Part shown: one piece after another, positions 1 to 8,941 of the stretch
How the letters are laid out: each line of letters opens with the position of its first letter
Numbering within the stretch: position 1 is the first letter of the stretch
Assembly: GCF_904848665.1 (NCBI RefSeq)
Contig: NZ_CAJHCQ010000022.1
Coordinates: forward strand, 62,001 to 126,000
DNA: 64,000 nucleotides
Reading direction: 5' to 3'
Source: Paraburkholderia hiiakae
GTDB lineage: Bacteria; Pseudomonadota; Gammaproteobacteria; Burkholderiales; Burkholderiaceae
Program-made: the position numbers and the translations under genes
Notes under the pieces: generated by a model
Told to the model about the DNA's origin: nothing
Database searches by the model: none
What the model saw: the letters and a program-made list of their open reading frames with translations, nothing else

Positions 1-1395
1 CACATCGGCGCCCGCGCACGAGCTATCCGTGGCGAACAGGCCCTTCACGGCGTCGCGGAATGACTGCGTCGCATCGGCCACAGCCTTCTGCGCATTGAAC
101 ACGCCGATGTCGAAACCCGAGCCGAACAACGTCTTGAGCTTGTCGAGCCAGCCTGCCTTCGCGTCGGCGGCCGCGCCGCTCAATTCGACGTGGGTGCCGT
201 CGATCTTCACTTCCGCACCGGGCAGCGCCATGAGTGGCAGCAGGCCGTCGAGGTGCGCGAGCCACTCGGCGGGCTTCGTCGCTGCGTCGACGTTCACGTT
301 GGCCGTGAACTTGCCGTCGCCGAACTGCTTTGTGAGGGCGTCGATGAGTTGCGTGTTCTCGGCTTGGGTGCCCACCGTCGCCGTGATCGTCGGCACACCG
401 GACTTGTCGACCGTGAACGACAGATGCGTGTCCTGGGTCGGCGCCGGAGCGGCGTCGCTCGCGGCTGCGACCGTGCCAGATACGACAGCGCCAGAAGCAA
501 GCGCGCCGGAGGCGGCCGCAGGCGCCGAAGCGCTATCCGCCTGCGCAGCATCCGATGCGGCGACCGCACCCGGCGCCATCGTGCTGGCCGAAGCGGGCTG
601 CTCGGCGTTCTGCGTCGCCGCTTCATCGTGCTGGCACGAGCGCAGCGCAAAGAACGCGACGATCAGCGCAAGCGCGGCGAGCAGCCACCAGAGCCAGTGA
701 TGGCCGCGCTTCTCCCCGGCGATGGGCGGCGTGGACCCGGCCACGGTCTGCAGCGGCACCGAGGCCGGCACCGGACGCACCACGGGCTGCGGATGATCGA
801 GATGCGCGGCGACATCCTTCAGGCGGCTCATGATCGAGCCCGCGAACGCGGCGGCGCTGCCAAGGCCAATGGCGCTCGCGAGATGGTCGGTCAGGCTCGC
901 GTTGACTGACGGGAGCTGATGGCCAAGCAGCGTCGGCAGTTGTCCGACGAAGCCCTGGGAAGCCGTGAAGTGCTGCTTGAGAATCCCGATGATGGCCGCG
1001 CCAACCACGCCGGCGAGCGAAAAGGCCGTGGACTGCGGCGCACCCGTTTGCGCGGCGAGCGCGTCGGCGAGCGCGCCGACATTCGCGCCGGTCGCCTTCT
1101 GGAGCAGTTCGCGGCCGGTGGCTTCGAGCTGGCCCAGACCCGCCGTGCTCATGAGCAGTTCGGGCAGTTGCTTGCCGATCAGCGGATTGGCGTCGGACGA
1201 CATGATGGTGGAAAAGAGGCTGCGAGCGCCTTCGGGCGTGGTGCCGCGATTCATGATGGCGGCCATGATGGCGGGTGCCGCGGCGCCAGCGACCTTGCGC
1301 GTGAAGTCGGACGTGAGCCCGTAACGCGTTGCCATCGTCTTGACGACGCTGTCGCTCAGAACGGTTTCCAGCAATTGAAAGACATTGATGCTCAT
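1..1395 (-). CDS. DUF937 domain protein with a C-terminal periplasmic region (3' end outside window)
   Basis: The frame is open from an ATG at 1395 to the window edge, so the C-terminus is missing. The first ~200 residues (MSINVFQLLETVLSDSVV...) are helical and Ala/Gly-rich, with TRYGLTSDFTRKVAGAAAPAIM typical of the DUF937 (YidB-like) family. A Pro-rich linker leads to one membrane segment (HWLWWLLAALALIVAFFAL). Beyond it lie an Ala/Ser/Asp-rich spacer and a domain (THLSFTVDKSGVPTITATVG) that resembles the BON/OmpA-linked module often fused to DUF937, so an OmpA domain may follow outside the window. Function is unknown; a cell-envelope role is inferred. The Ala-rich composition makes remote assignment uncertain. 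Confidence 0.75.
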   Translation of the reverse strand, partial: MSINVFQLLETVLSDSVVKTMATRYGLTSDFTRKVAGAAAPAIMAAIMNRGTTPEGARSLFSTIMSSDANPLIGKQLPELLMSTAGLGQLEATGRELLQKATGANVGALADALAAQTGAPQSTAFSLAGVVGAAIIGILKQHFTASQGFVGQLPTLLGHQLPSVNASLTDHLASAIGLGSAAAFAGSIMSRLKDVAAHLDHPQPVVRPVPASVPLQTVAGSTPPIAGEKRGHHWLWWLLAALALIVAFFALRSCQHDEAATQNAEQPASASTMAPGAVAASDAAQADSASAPAAASGALASGAVVSGTVAAASDAAPAPTQDTHLSFTVDKSGVPTITATVGTQAENTQLIDALTKQFGDGKFTANVNVDAATKPAEWLAHLDGLLPLMALPGAEVKIDGTHVELSGAAADAKAGWLDKLKTLFGSGFDIGVFNAQKAVADATQSFRDAVKGLFATDSSCAGADV

Positions 1396-1643
1396 CGAGG
1401 CGGACCCTCCAGTTCGCGGACGCGCCACCTGACACGCCCAAATGCGAGCGCGATTATAGGGAGTCCGAAATCTCGAAAAAGCACGCGTACGGCAAACCGC
1501 ACATTGTTTGACGAAAAGCCCCGAAAACTCGGATTAGTCGCGACGCTGCAGCGATGCTGCGGTTGCAACGAGACGACGGTGCGCCTCACGAGCAAGCCCG
1601 CGACGAGCACACGCAATGAAGTAGGAAAAGCCGAAATCGCGCG

Positions 1644-3270
1644 TCAGGCGTCGACGCGCTGAAGCACCGTATCGCGCGCGGATCTTGTTTGTGCGATGAA
1701 GTCTGCCGCACGCTCGCCGATCATCACGCTCGGCGCATTCGTGTTGCCGCCGATGAGTGTCGGCATGACCGAGGCGTCGGCAATGCGCAGGCCCGTCACG
1801 CCGCGCACGCGCAATTGCGGATCGACGACGGAGCGCGCGTCGCCGCCCATGCGGCAGGTCGCGGCGGGGTGATAGATCGTATCGGCATGGCGGGCGATCG
1901 TCTCGCGCAATTGCGCGTCGCTCTGCTCGCCATGCGTGTAGAGTTCGCGGCCGCCCAATTGCGCGAGCGCGGGCGCGTCGAGTATGCGCCGCGCGAGGCG
2001 GGCGCCCTGCGCGAGCGCGTCGAGATCGCGCGTATCGGAGAGAAAGCGCGGGTCGATCACGGGCGCCACGCGCGCGTCGGCGCTCGCGAGCGTGAGCGTG
2101 CCGCGGCTTGCCGGGCGCAGCACGCAGACGTGCAGCGAATAGCCGTGGCCCCAATGCAGACGGCGGCTGTGATCGTCGACGAGCGCCGTGCAAAAGTGCA
2201 GCTGCAGGTCGGGCCGGTCGAGTTCAGGGCGGCTCTTCAGAAAGCCGCCCGCCTCCGCCACGTTGGTCGTGAGCATGCCGCGCCGACCGCGCAGATAACG
2301 CACGAAGCCCGCGGTCATGCGCACCGCGCCGCGCAGCGAGTAGCCCACGGTCTCGCTCGAATGCACGCGCTTGTTGAAGGTGAAATCGATATGGTCGATC
2401 AGATTGCGGCCGACTTCGGGCGCGTCGTGGCGCACCGCAATGCCGAGTGCGCGCAATTCGTCGGCGGGGCCGATGCCTGAGCACATGAGCACTTGCGGCG
2501 AGTTGAACGCGCCGGCCGCGAGGATCACCTCGGCGCGCGCCTGCAGTGTCTCGATCGCGCCGCCGCGCGCGAGCTCCACGCCGCTCGCGCGCGCGCCGTC
2601 GAAGGTCACGCGCAGGACCGTCGCGTTGGCGATCAAATGCAGGTTCGGGCGCTCGCGCGCATACAGATACGCGCGCCACCGTACAGCGTTCGCCGCCGCG
2701 CTGCGTCACCTGATAGAAGCCGACGACCTCCTGTTCCTCACCATTGAAGTCGTCGTTGCGCCGAAAGCCCGCCTCGCGCGCGGCCTCGACAAAGCGCGAG
2801 GCCACCGGATTGCGCTCGCGCAGGTCGGCCACGCCTAGCGGGCCGCCCGTGCCATGCAAGGCGCTCGCGCCGCGCTCGTTGTCCTCGGCGCGCAGGAAGT
2901 ACGGCAGCACGTCGCGCCACGCCCAGCCCGTGCAGCCAAGCTGCGCCCATTCGTCGTAATCGAGCGGATGGCCGCGCGTGTAGATCATCGCGTTGATGGC
3001 GCTCGAGCCGCCGAAGCCTCGGCCGCGTGGCTGGTAACCGCGCCGTCCGGCGAGTCCCGGCTGCGGCACAGTTTCATAGGCATAGTTGTTTTTCGTGCGA
3101 AACGGGACGAGCGCGGCGACGCCGAGCGGCATGTTGACGAACGGATTGCGCGCCGTGTGCGGCCCGGCTTCGACGAGCGCGATGCTCGCCTGCGGGCAAC
3201 GATCGGCCAGCCGGCCCGCCAGCGACGCGCCGCCCGATCCGCCGCCTACGATGATGTAGTCGTATTGCAT
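1644..3270 (-). pseudogene. GMC family FAD-dependent oxidoreductase (choline dehydrogenase-like), frameshifted
   Basis: The N-terminal frame starts at an ATG at 3270 behind an AGGAGA ribosome site. It carries the FAD-binding motif DYIIVGGGSGGASLAGRL and the GMC signature GFGGSSAINAMIYTRGHP. The C-terminal half (IDHIDFTFNKR, YHPAATCRMGGD, GLRIADASVMPTLIGGNTNAP) continues to a stop at 1644 in another frame. The frames switch near 2669-2676, in a CGCGCG run. Restoring two bases there gives the expected TVARAYLYARERPNLHLIA and a 542-residue protein of normal GMC length. The gene is therefore either a recent pseudogene or contains a sequencing error. GMC enzymes oxidise alcohols such as choline or polyethylene glycol; the substrate here cannot be told. 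Confidence 0.85.
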
Positions 3271-3283
3271 CGTCTCTCCTGTC

Positions 3284-3317
3284 GGCCGGAGTTAGCGCTT
3301 TAGCGCTGACTCCGGCC
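3284..3317. other. Inverted repeat upstream of the GMC gene
   Basis: Two 15-base arms (3284-3298 and 3303-3317) are complementary at 14 of 15 positions around a 4-base loop; the odd pair is G-T in one transcript orientation. The repeat lies 14 bases before the start codon of the minus-strand oxidoreductase gene and partly overlaps where its leader would be. It has no T-run, so it is not a classical terminator. It could be an operator for a regulator encoded elsewhere or a hairpin in the 5' leader. Confidence 0.45.
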
Positions 3318-3455
3318 CCATGCAAAGCAGCCGCATGCAAAGCATGGTGGCGCGCTATTTGCACGCTCGTTCGTTTTCGGCTTCAATGGGGCATTGTAGG
3401 AAGCGTCTGATTCCGAGGTCAGCTTTTATGTCAGAGCGTCCCCTCTAAACCTGAC

Positions 3456-3520
3456 GGCGGATCGCCGCCTATGATGGAAGGCGGTTCAGCCGCCCGAGCT
3501 GAAACCCGAAAGGTTCCAGC
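3456..3520 (+). promoter_or_regulatory. Three tandem hairpins in the putative aidB leader
   Basis: Three stem-loops follow one another. Stem 1 is GGCGG/CCGCC (3456-3469, loop ATCG). Stem 2 is GGCGG/CCGCC (3480-3494, loop TTCAG). Stem 3 is a 9-pair stem with one mismatch (3498-3520, loop CGAAA). Stems 1 and 2 have the same arm sequence, so the 3' arm of stem 1 could instead pair with the 5' arm of stem 2, giving mutually exclusive folds. The block lies about 180 bases before the aidB start. It does not match any riboswitch consensus I know (glycine, guanidine, SAH, cobalamin and TPP considered). The rest of 3318-3697 shows no gene. Confidence 0.4.
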
Positions 3521-3697
3521 AGGTAACGAAGGCAGCACAGGGAGCGCTGGAGCGCACAAGAATCACTCACCTCACGGACGCTTCACATGGAGCGGCCGTT
3601 GCGCACGCCTCCCCGTCACGACAGCGAACACAACACGAACGGCCGCGCGTGAAGCACGCCGCGCCCGCAGCAGCCGCCTTGCATCGGAGACAGGCAG

Positions 3698-5419
3698 ATG
3701 AACCCGACGGAAGTCACGCATCGCCCCGGCACGACCCACGAAGTCACGAACCAGGCCCCGCCGCTCGCCGGCTACAACCTCTTCACCACCGACGCCGCGC
3801 TGGGCGAGGCCCTCGCGCGCGCGGGCGCCGACTGGCACCGCGAAACGCTCACGCGCCATGGCGAAGCGCTCGGCAAAGCCGAAACGCTTGCGCTCGCCGA
3901 CCTCGCCAACCGCCACGAGCCCGAACTGCATACGCACAGCCCGCGCGGCGAGCGTATCGACGCGATCGAATTCCACCCCGCCTGGCACGAACTGCTGGCG
4001 CTGCTGCGCGAGCAAGGGCTGCACGCGCTGCCGTACTCGGACCCGCAGCCCGGCGCGATGGCCGCGCGTTGCGCAGGCTACTTCCTGCATGCACAGCTCG
4101 AATCGGGGTCGCTTTGCCCGCTCACCATGACGTTCGCGAGCATTGCCGTGCTGCAGCGCGAACCGGCGCTGTTCGAAACGCTGCGCGCCCCGCTCTACAC
4201 GCGCGAGCACGACGCACGCGACCTGCCGCTCGCGCAAAAGCGCTCGATGATGATCGGCATGGGCATGACGGAGAAGCAAGGCGGCTCGGACGTGCGCAGC
4301 AACCGGACCGAGGCGCGCCCAGCGGGCGTCGAAACGGGACGCGGCGCGGCGTATCTGCTCACCGGCCACAAGTGGTTTTTCTCGGCGCCGCAGTGCGACG
4401 CGCATCTCGTGCTCACGCGCACCACGGAGCACGATGGACTCTCATGCTTCTTCGTGCCGCGCTTCCGGCCGGACGGCACGAAAAACGCGGTCAATGTGCA
4501 GCGCCTGAAGAACAAGCTCGGCAACCGCTCGAATGCGAGCAGCGAAGTGGAATTCTTCGACGCGTACGGCGTAATGATCGGCGACGAAGGGCGCGGCGTG
4601 TCGACCATCATCGAGATGGCGAATTACACGCGGCTCGACTGCGTGATCGGCAGCGCGGCGCTCATGCGTGCGGCGCTCGTGCAGGCGATTCACCATGCGC
4701 GCCACCGCAGCGCGTTCGGCCGCGTGCTTGCCGAGCAGCCGCTCATGCAAAACGTGCTCGCCGATCTCGCGCTCGAATCGGAAGCGGCGACGGCACTCTT
4801 CATGCGCCTTGCGCGCGCATTCGAAGACAGCGCCGACGCGAAACCCGGCGATACGGATGACAAGTCGCTCGAAGCGCGCGCCTGGCGGCGCATCGTCACG
4901 CCGGCGGCAAAGTTCTGGGTCTGCAAGCGCGCGCTCGCGTTCACGGGCGAGGCCATGGAGGTATGGGGCGGCAACGGCTACGTCGAGGAAGGGCCGATGG
5001 CGCGCTTTTACCGCGAGGCGCCCGTCAACTCGATCTGGGAAGGCTCGGGCAACGTGATGTGCCTCGACGTTCTGCGCGCGCTGGAGCGCGAGGCCGACGC
5101 CGCCCAGGCGCTCTTTCTCGCGTGGCGCCGCGACGCGCAGACTCACCCGGTGCTGAACGCCGCGCTCGACCGACTTTCGGTGCTGCTCAACGGCGCGCCG
5201 GGCACGCGCGAGGCGAGCGCGCGGCGCATCGCGCAGCAAATCGTGCTGATCGCGCAGGCGATGCTGCTGCGCGACGGGCCGCCGGAAGTGGCGCAAGCGT
5301 TCATCGCCACGCGTCTCGACGAGCACGACGCCGACTGCGACCGCGTCTTCGGCACGCTGCCCGCGCGTTTCGATCACGCCGCGATCGTCGAGCGGGCGTT
5401 TGCGTCGCGCTCAGTGTGA
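3698..5419 (+). CDS. aidB: AidB-type acyl-CoA dehydrogenase family protein
   Basis: The 573-residue product follows E. coli AidB (541 residues) along its length, as I remember that sequence. Shared landmarks are THEVTNQAPPLAGYNLF at the N-terminus, GSLCPLTMTFA, GMGMTEKQGGSDV (about residue 188), HKWFFS, KLGNRSNASSEVEF and PVNSIWEGSGNVMCLDVLRAL (about 440). The family is flavin-binding and acyl-CoA-dehydrogenase-like; E. coli AidB is induced by alkylation, binds DNA and is thought to protect against alkylating agents. Its true substrate is unsettled. The gene starts after a long, possibly structured leader and is followed 69 bases later by an aldehyde dehydrogenase gene, which may be co-transcribed. 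Confidence 0.88.
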   Translation: MNPTEVTHRPGTTHEVTNQAPPLAGYNLFTTDAALGEALARAGADWHRETLTRHGEALGKAETLALADLANRHEPELHTHSPRGERIDAIEFHPAWHELLALLREQGLHALPYSDPQPGAMAARCAGYFLHAQLESGSLCPLTMTFASIAVLQREPALFETLRAPLYTREHDARDLPLAQKRSMMIGMGMTEKQGGSDVRSNRTEARPAGVETGRGAAYLLTGHKWFFSAPQCDAHLVLTRTTEHDGLSCFFVPRFRPDGTKNAVNVQRLKNKLGNRSNASSEVEFFDAYGVMIGDEGRGVSTIIEMANYTRLDCVIGSAALMRAALVQAIHHARHRSAFGRVLAEQPLMQNVLADLALESEAATALFMRLARAFEDSADAKPGDTDDKSLEARAWRRIVTPAAKFWVCKRALAFTGEAMEVWGGNGYVEEGPMARFYREAPVNSIWEGSGNVMCLDVLRALEREADAAQALFLAWRRDAQTHPVLNAALDRLSVLLNGAPGTREASARRIAQQIVLIAQAMLLRDGPPEVAQAFIATRLDEHDADCDRVFGTLPARFDHAAIVERAFASRSV

Positions 5420-5488
5420 CCCGATTGCATGACCCGATTTTTCCGTTCGCACGCGCGCCGTAGCGAGCGAGCCCCGCGAGGACCGACC

Positions 5489-6940
5489 ATGAAGCAGGAC
5501 CTGCCCGAAGACTTCACCCGAGATGCGCACGACGCGCCCGAAGACCCGCGCGCCGCGCTCGATGCCCTCGTCGCCGCGCAGCGCGAAGCCTTCCTGCGTG
5601 ACCCCTTCCCGTCCTGGGATGCACGCGCGCGCCATCTCAAGGCGCTGCGCGACGTGCTGTTCTCGCACCGCGACGCGCTCGCCGAGGCGATGAACGCCGA
5701 CTTCGGCCAGCGCTCGAAGGCGGAGGTCGCGCTCGCGGAATTCGTCGTCCTCAAGCAGGAGATCGATGCGGCACTCAGGCACGGCGCGCGCTGGATGAAG
5801 CCACGGCGCCGACCGGTGGGCAAATGGCTGCTGCCGGGCCGCGCGAAGGTGGTGCCGCAGCCGCTTGGCGTGACGGGCATCGTCGTGCCGTGGAACTACC
5901 CGCTGCTGCTCGCCGCGAGTCCGCTCGTCTGCGCGCTCGCGGCGGGCAACCGCGTGATGATCAAGATGTCGGAGCTCACGCCGCGCACGTCTGCGCTCTT
6001 CGAGGCACTGATCGACAAGACTTTCGCCCGCGACCACGTGGCGGTCGTGAACGGCGACGCGGCGGTCGGCGCCGCCTTCAGCGCGCTGCCGTTCGACCAT
6101 TTGCTCTTCACCGGCTCGACGCGCGTGGGGCACGAGGTCATGCGCGCGGCTGCCGCGAACCTCACGCCGGTCACGCTCGAACTGGGCGGCAAGTCGCCCG
6201 TGATCATCGGCGAGGCGGCGCGCCTGAACTACGCCGTGGACAGTCTGCTGCTCGGCAAGACACTGAACGCGGGGCAAACCTGCATCGCGCCCGACTACGT
6301 GCTGCTGCCGCGCGGCAAGGAGGAGGCGTTCATCGCTCGCGCTCGCACGCGCTTCGCCCAGCTCTACCCGGACTTCGCGAGCAACCGCGACTACACGTCG
6401 ATCATCTCGGCGCGCCACTTCGAGCGTCTGCAACGTCTCGCCGATGAAGCGCAGGCCAGCGGCGCGCAACTGCACGCGCTCGGCACGCACGACGCCGCCA
6501 CGCGGCGCTTTGCGCCCGTCATCGTGACGAACGCTGGTGCGCAAACGACGCTCATGCAGGAGGAAATCTTCGGGCCGCTCCTGCCGCTCGTGCCCTACGA
6601 CACGCTCGACGAGGCGTTGCGCTACGTGAACGCGCGCCCTCGCCCGCTCTCGCTCTACCTCTATGCCGACGACCCGCGCACGGTCGAGCGCGTGACGCGC
6701 GAAACGGTCGCGGGCGGGATGTCGGTGAACGAGACGCTCATGCACATCGCCGCCGAAGGACTGCCGTTCGGCGGCGTTGGCGCGAGCGGCATGGGTGCGT
6801 ATCACGGCTACGAGGGCTTCGTCACGTTCTCGAAGATGAAGCCCGTCTTCACCCAGGCGCGGCTGAACGCGCGCGGGCTCATCGCGCCGCCCTACGGCAA
6901 GCGCTTCGCCTTGTTGATCAAGTTGATGTTGAAGGGTTGA
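5489..6940 (+). CDS. Aldehyde dehydrogenase, coniferyl-aldehyde-dehydrogenase type
   Basis: This is a 483-residue NAD(P)-dependent aldehyde dehydrogenase. PWNYPLLLAASPLVCALAAG is the substrate/cofactor approach, FTGSTRVGHEVM the nucleotide loop, LELGGKSPVII carries the general-base Glu (about residue 231), and NAGQTCIAPDYVL carries the nucleophile Cys (about 265). The missing N-terminal extension and the GQTCIAPDY form are typical of coniferyl aldehyde dehydrogenases (CalB) and long-chain aldehyde dehydrogenases. The ATG at 5489 follows GAGGA and is preferred over an in-frame ATG at 5429. The 3' end overlaps the convergent fhlB-like gene by 23 bases. The physiological aldehyde is unknown. Confidence 0.85.
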   Translation: MKQDLPEDFTRDAHDAPEDPRAALDALVAAQREAFLRDPFPSWDARARHLKALRDVLFSHRDALAEAMNADFGQRSKAEVALAEFVVLKQEIDAALRHGARWMKPRRRPVGKWLLPGRAKVVPQPLGVTGIVVPWNYPLLLAASPLVCALAAGNRVMIKMSELTPRTSALFEALIDKTFARDHVAVVNGDAAVGAAFSALPFDHLLFTGSTRVGHEVMRAAAANLTPVTLELGGKSPVIIGEAARLNYAVDSLLLGKTLNAGQTCIAPDYVLLPRGKEEAFIARARTRFAQLYPDFASNRDYTSIISARHFERLQRLADEAQASGAQLHALGTHDAATRRFAPVIVTNAGAQTTLMQEEIFGPLLPLVPYDTLDEALRYVNARPRPLSLYLYADDPRTVERVTRETVAGGMSVNETLMHIAAEGLPFGGVGASGMGAYHGYEGFVTFSKMKPVFTQARLNARGLIAPPYGKRFALLIKLMLKG

Positions 6941-7340
6941 ACGGCAGCGCGGGTCGGCCATCGCGGGTGCCGCCGACCCGGCGCACGTCGCTGATGTCAC
7001 GCGTGGGGCTGCCGGCTGCGGCGTCCGCCGCCGTGTCGCTTTGCGCTTGCGCGGCCTCTTTGGCTTTCGCGTCGTTGTCCGCTTCGAGGCGGTGCAACCA
7101 GGCTAGCAGTTCGGCCACCGCCTGGTAAAGCTGCGGCGGGATCTTCGCGTCGAGGTCCACGCGCATGAGCAGCGAGACCATCTCCGGCGCTTCGTGCACG
7201 TACAGGCCCGCTTCCTTCGCGCGTTGCACGATCATCTCCGCGACGAGGCCGTAGCCCTTGGCGACCACGCGCGGCGCGCCGTCGGCTTCGGGAGCGTCGT
7301 AGGCGAGCGCGGCGGCGCTCATGCGGTGCGTGCGCCTCAT
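6918..7340 (-). CDS. FhlB-like protein: stand-alone FlhB C-terminal domain
   Basis: This 140-residue protein matches only the cytoplasmic C-terminal domain of the export switch FlhB (PRVVAKGYGLVAEMIVQRAKE, APEMVSLLMRVDLDAKIPPQLYQAVAELLAWLHRLE). The membrane part is absent. The autocleavage motif NPTH is replaced by DAPEAD, so it should not self-cleave. Its ATG overlaps the stop codon of the upstream fliK-like gene (ATGA), which implies translational coupling. Such FhlB/YlqH proteins are thought to modulate substrate switching of the flagellar export apparatus. An internal ATG at 7322 is an alternative start. The tail (residues ~95-140) is low complexity. Confidence 0.8.
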   Translation of the reverse strand: MRRTHRMSAAALAYDAPEADGAPRVVAKGYGLVAEMIVQRAKEAGLYVHEAPEMVSLLMRVDLDAKIPPQLYQAVAELLAWLHRLEADNDAKAKEAAQAQSDTAADAAAGSPTRDISDVRRVGGTRDGRPALPFNPSTST

Positions 7341-8857
7341 CACAACTCCCAGTCGTGGTCCAGGCGGTGGTTCTGCTGATCGCTCGCGTCGGCGCTCGTT
7401 CGCGCGGCGGACGCATCCGGCGCGGCGCCAGCCTGTGCGGTGTGCGTGGTCGATGCGGCTGAGCTGTTTTGCGCGGCGTAGGCGCTCGCGGCTCTCGCCG
7501 CCTCGGCCGGACTTGCCGCCGCGCCGCTGCCGATCTCGCGGATCGAAAGCCCGGCGAGCGTGAGCCCGAGCGCTTCGAGCCGCCCGCGCAGCGACTCGCT
7601 TTGCGCGGTCAGGCGCGCAGCGCCGCCCGCGCTCGCCTGCACGCGCACGGCGAGCGTCGAGCCCGTGAGCGTGAGTTCCGCGTCGACGGTGCCGAGCTTC
7701 GGCAGCGCAAGCGTGAGGCGCGTGCGCCATGGAATGTCTTCGGCGTCCGCACCGGATGCGCCCGAGCGCGCGTCGCGGGCATCGTAATCGTCTTGCTGAA
7801 TGCTCCAGTCCACCCGCACGCCCGGCCAGGCCTCGCCATTCCAGCGAAACTCGCCGGTCGCGAGCAGATCGAGCTGCTGGCGAACGAGCGGAATCACAGC
7901 CGGATGGACCGACGGGCCGGCGGCCTGCGCCGCGGCGTCGTGCATGGCGGGCAGCAGGGTGTCGGCAAGCGCCGCGCGCGCCTGGGTCTGAGCCGTGGCC
8001 GCTTCGCCGTGCGGATCCGCCAGCGCGGGGAACGCCCGCGCAAGTGCGGCATTGGCCGCGCTTGCAGCATTCGAAGCATTGCCCGCGTCTGCGCGTGCGC
8101 CGCCCGGCGCGTCGGAGAACGTTTCCGTCCATTGCACGTCGTCGATGTCGTCTGCGTCGAGGCTCCAGTCGAGCGGCAGTTGCGAGTGGGCGCCGAGCAG
8201 GCGGTTCTGCGGCTCGTCGGCGAGTTCGGCGGGCGAGAGCTGGCCGCGCAACCATTGGGCGAGGTGTGCCTCGTAGAAGAGTCCGCTCGTGCTCACGGTC
8301 TGCGCGAGGGACGCGGCGAGCGCGGCGATGGGGCCGGCTTGTGCGGCGGCTGCGGTTTGCGCGGTTTGGCTGGTTTGGGTGGTTTGTCCGGCTTGCGGGT
8401 TTTGCGAGGACGCCGCCTGCGTAGAGGTTGCGGTCCCGGCCAGCGCGTCGCCGGCCAGACCCTCGGCTGCGAGCGCCACGTCCGCGAGCAACGCGGCTTG
8501 CACCGCCTGCGCCTCTTCGCCAGCGAGTCCTGGCAGCGGCGAAGAGAGCGCGCCGCCGGACGCCGCGTCGGCATCGGGGCTGGCCCAGAGCGGTGCGCTG
8601 CCCACCACGGCGGGCGTCGCTTCACCGCCCGAGCGGATGATGGCGTCGAGCGCCAGCGCAACCGCCGAAAGCACGGTCTGCGCGGAGTCCTGCGTGCTGC
8701 TGGTGCTGGCTGCGGTGTCGGCGAGCGCGGCGGTGCCCGTCGCGAGCGCGGAGACGCCCGTTTGCGCCGCGCCAGATCCGCCCTGCGGGCCGACTGGCGT
8801 GAGCGCCGCGATGCGGCTCGCGAGGAGCGCGGCGGCTCCGGTGTCGATTCCGTTCAT
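7340..8857 (-). CDS. FliK-like flagellar hook-length control protein (second copy)
   Basis: The 505-residue product is rich in Ala, Gln and Ser. A Thr-Gln repeat stretch (AGQTTQTSQTAQTAAAAQ) lies near residues 150-165. The C-terminal ~120 residues (TRLTLALPKLGTVDAELTLTG, RLEALGLTLAGLSIREIGSG) have the form of the FliK C-terminal domain, which contacts FlhB and triggers the switch from hook to filament export. A classical fliK lies at 16124-17677, so there are two FliK-type proteins. This one sits in a minus-strand operon fliS-fliT-fliK2-fhlB. The disordered N-terminus fits a molecular-ruler or needle-length role, but a function distinct from the main FliK is not established. Confidence 0.75.
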   Translation of the reverse strand: MNGIDTGAAALLASRIAALTPVGPQGGSGAAQTGVSALATGTAALADTAASTSSTQDSAQTVLSAVALALDAIIRSGGEATPAVVGSAPLWASPDADAASGGALSSPLPGLAGEEAQAVQAALLADVALAAEGLAGDALAGTATSTQAASSQNPQAGQTTQTSQTAQTAAAAQAGPIAALAASLAQTVSTSGLFYEAHLAQWLRGQLSPAELADEPQNRLLGAHSQLPLDWSLDADDIDDVQWTETFSDAPGGARADAGNASNAASAANAALARAFPALADPHGEAATAQTQARAALADTLLPAMHDAAAQAAGPSVHPAVIPLVRQQLDLLATGEFRWNGEAWPGVRVDWSIQQDDYDARDARSGASGADAEDIPWRTRLTLALPKLGTVDAELTLTGSTLAVRVQASAGGAARLTAQSESLRGRLEALGLTLAGLSIREIGSGAAASPAEAARAASAYAAQNSSAASTTHTAQAGAAPDASAARTSADASDQQNHRLDHDWEL

Positions 8858-8941
8858 GGTGTTCCGGATCTGCGCACAGCGCTGAGCTGCCGTTTCATGG
8901 GGCGTGATGCGCCGTCGCCTCGCGAGGCGCCACGCGCCGCG

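Noticed and set aside
3421..3560. Glycine or guanidine riboswitch
   Set aside because: The hairpins do not contain the conserved loops or core bases of these riboswitches; only the stacking of stems is similar.
6918..8255. One long frame joining the fhlB-like gene to upstream sequence
   Set aside because: The upstream part is an Arg-rich shadow of the fliK-like gene. The real start is the ATG at 7340 that overlaps the fliK stop.
7340..8857. Type III secretion needle-length protein instead of FliK
   Set aside because: No other non-flagellar type III secretion genes are present and the neighbours are fliS and fliT.
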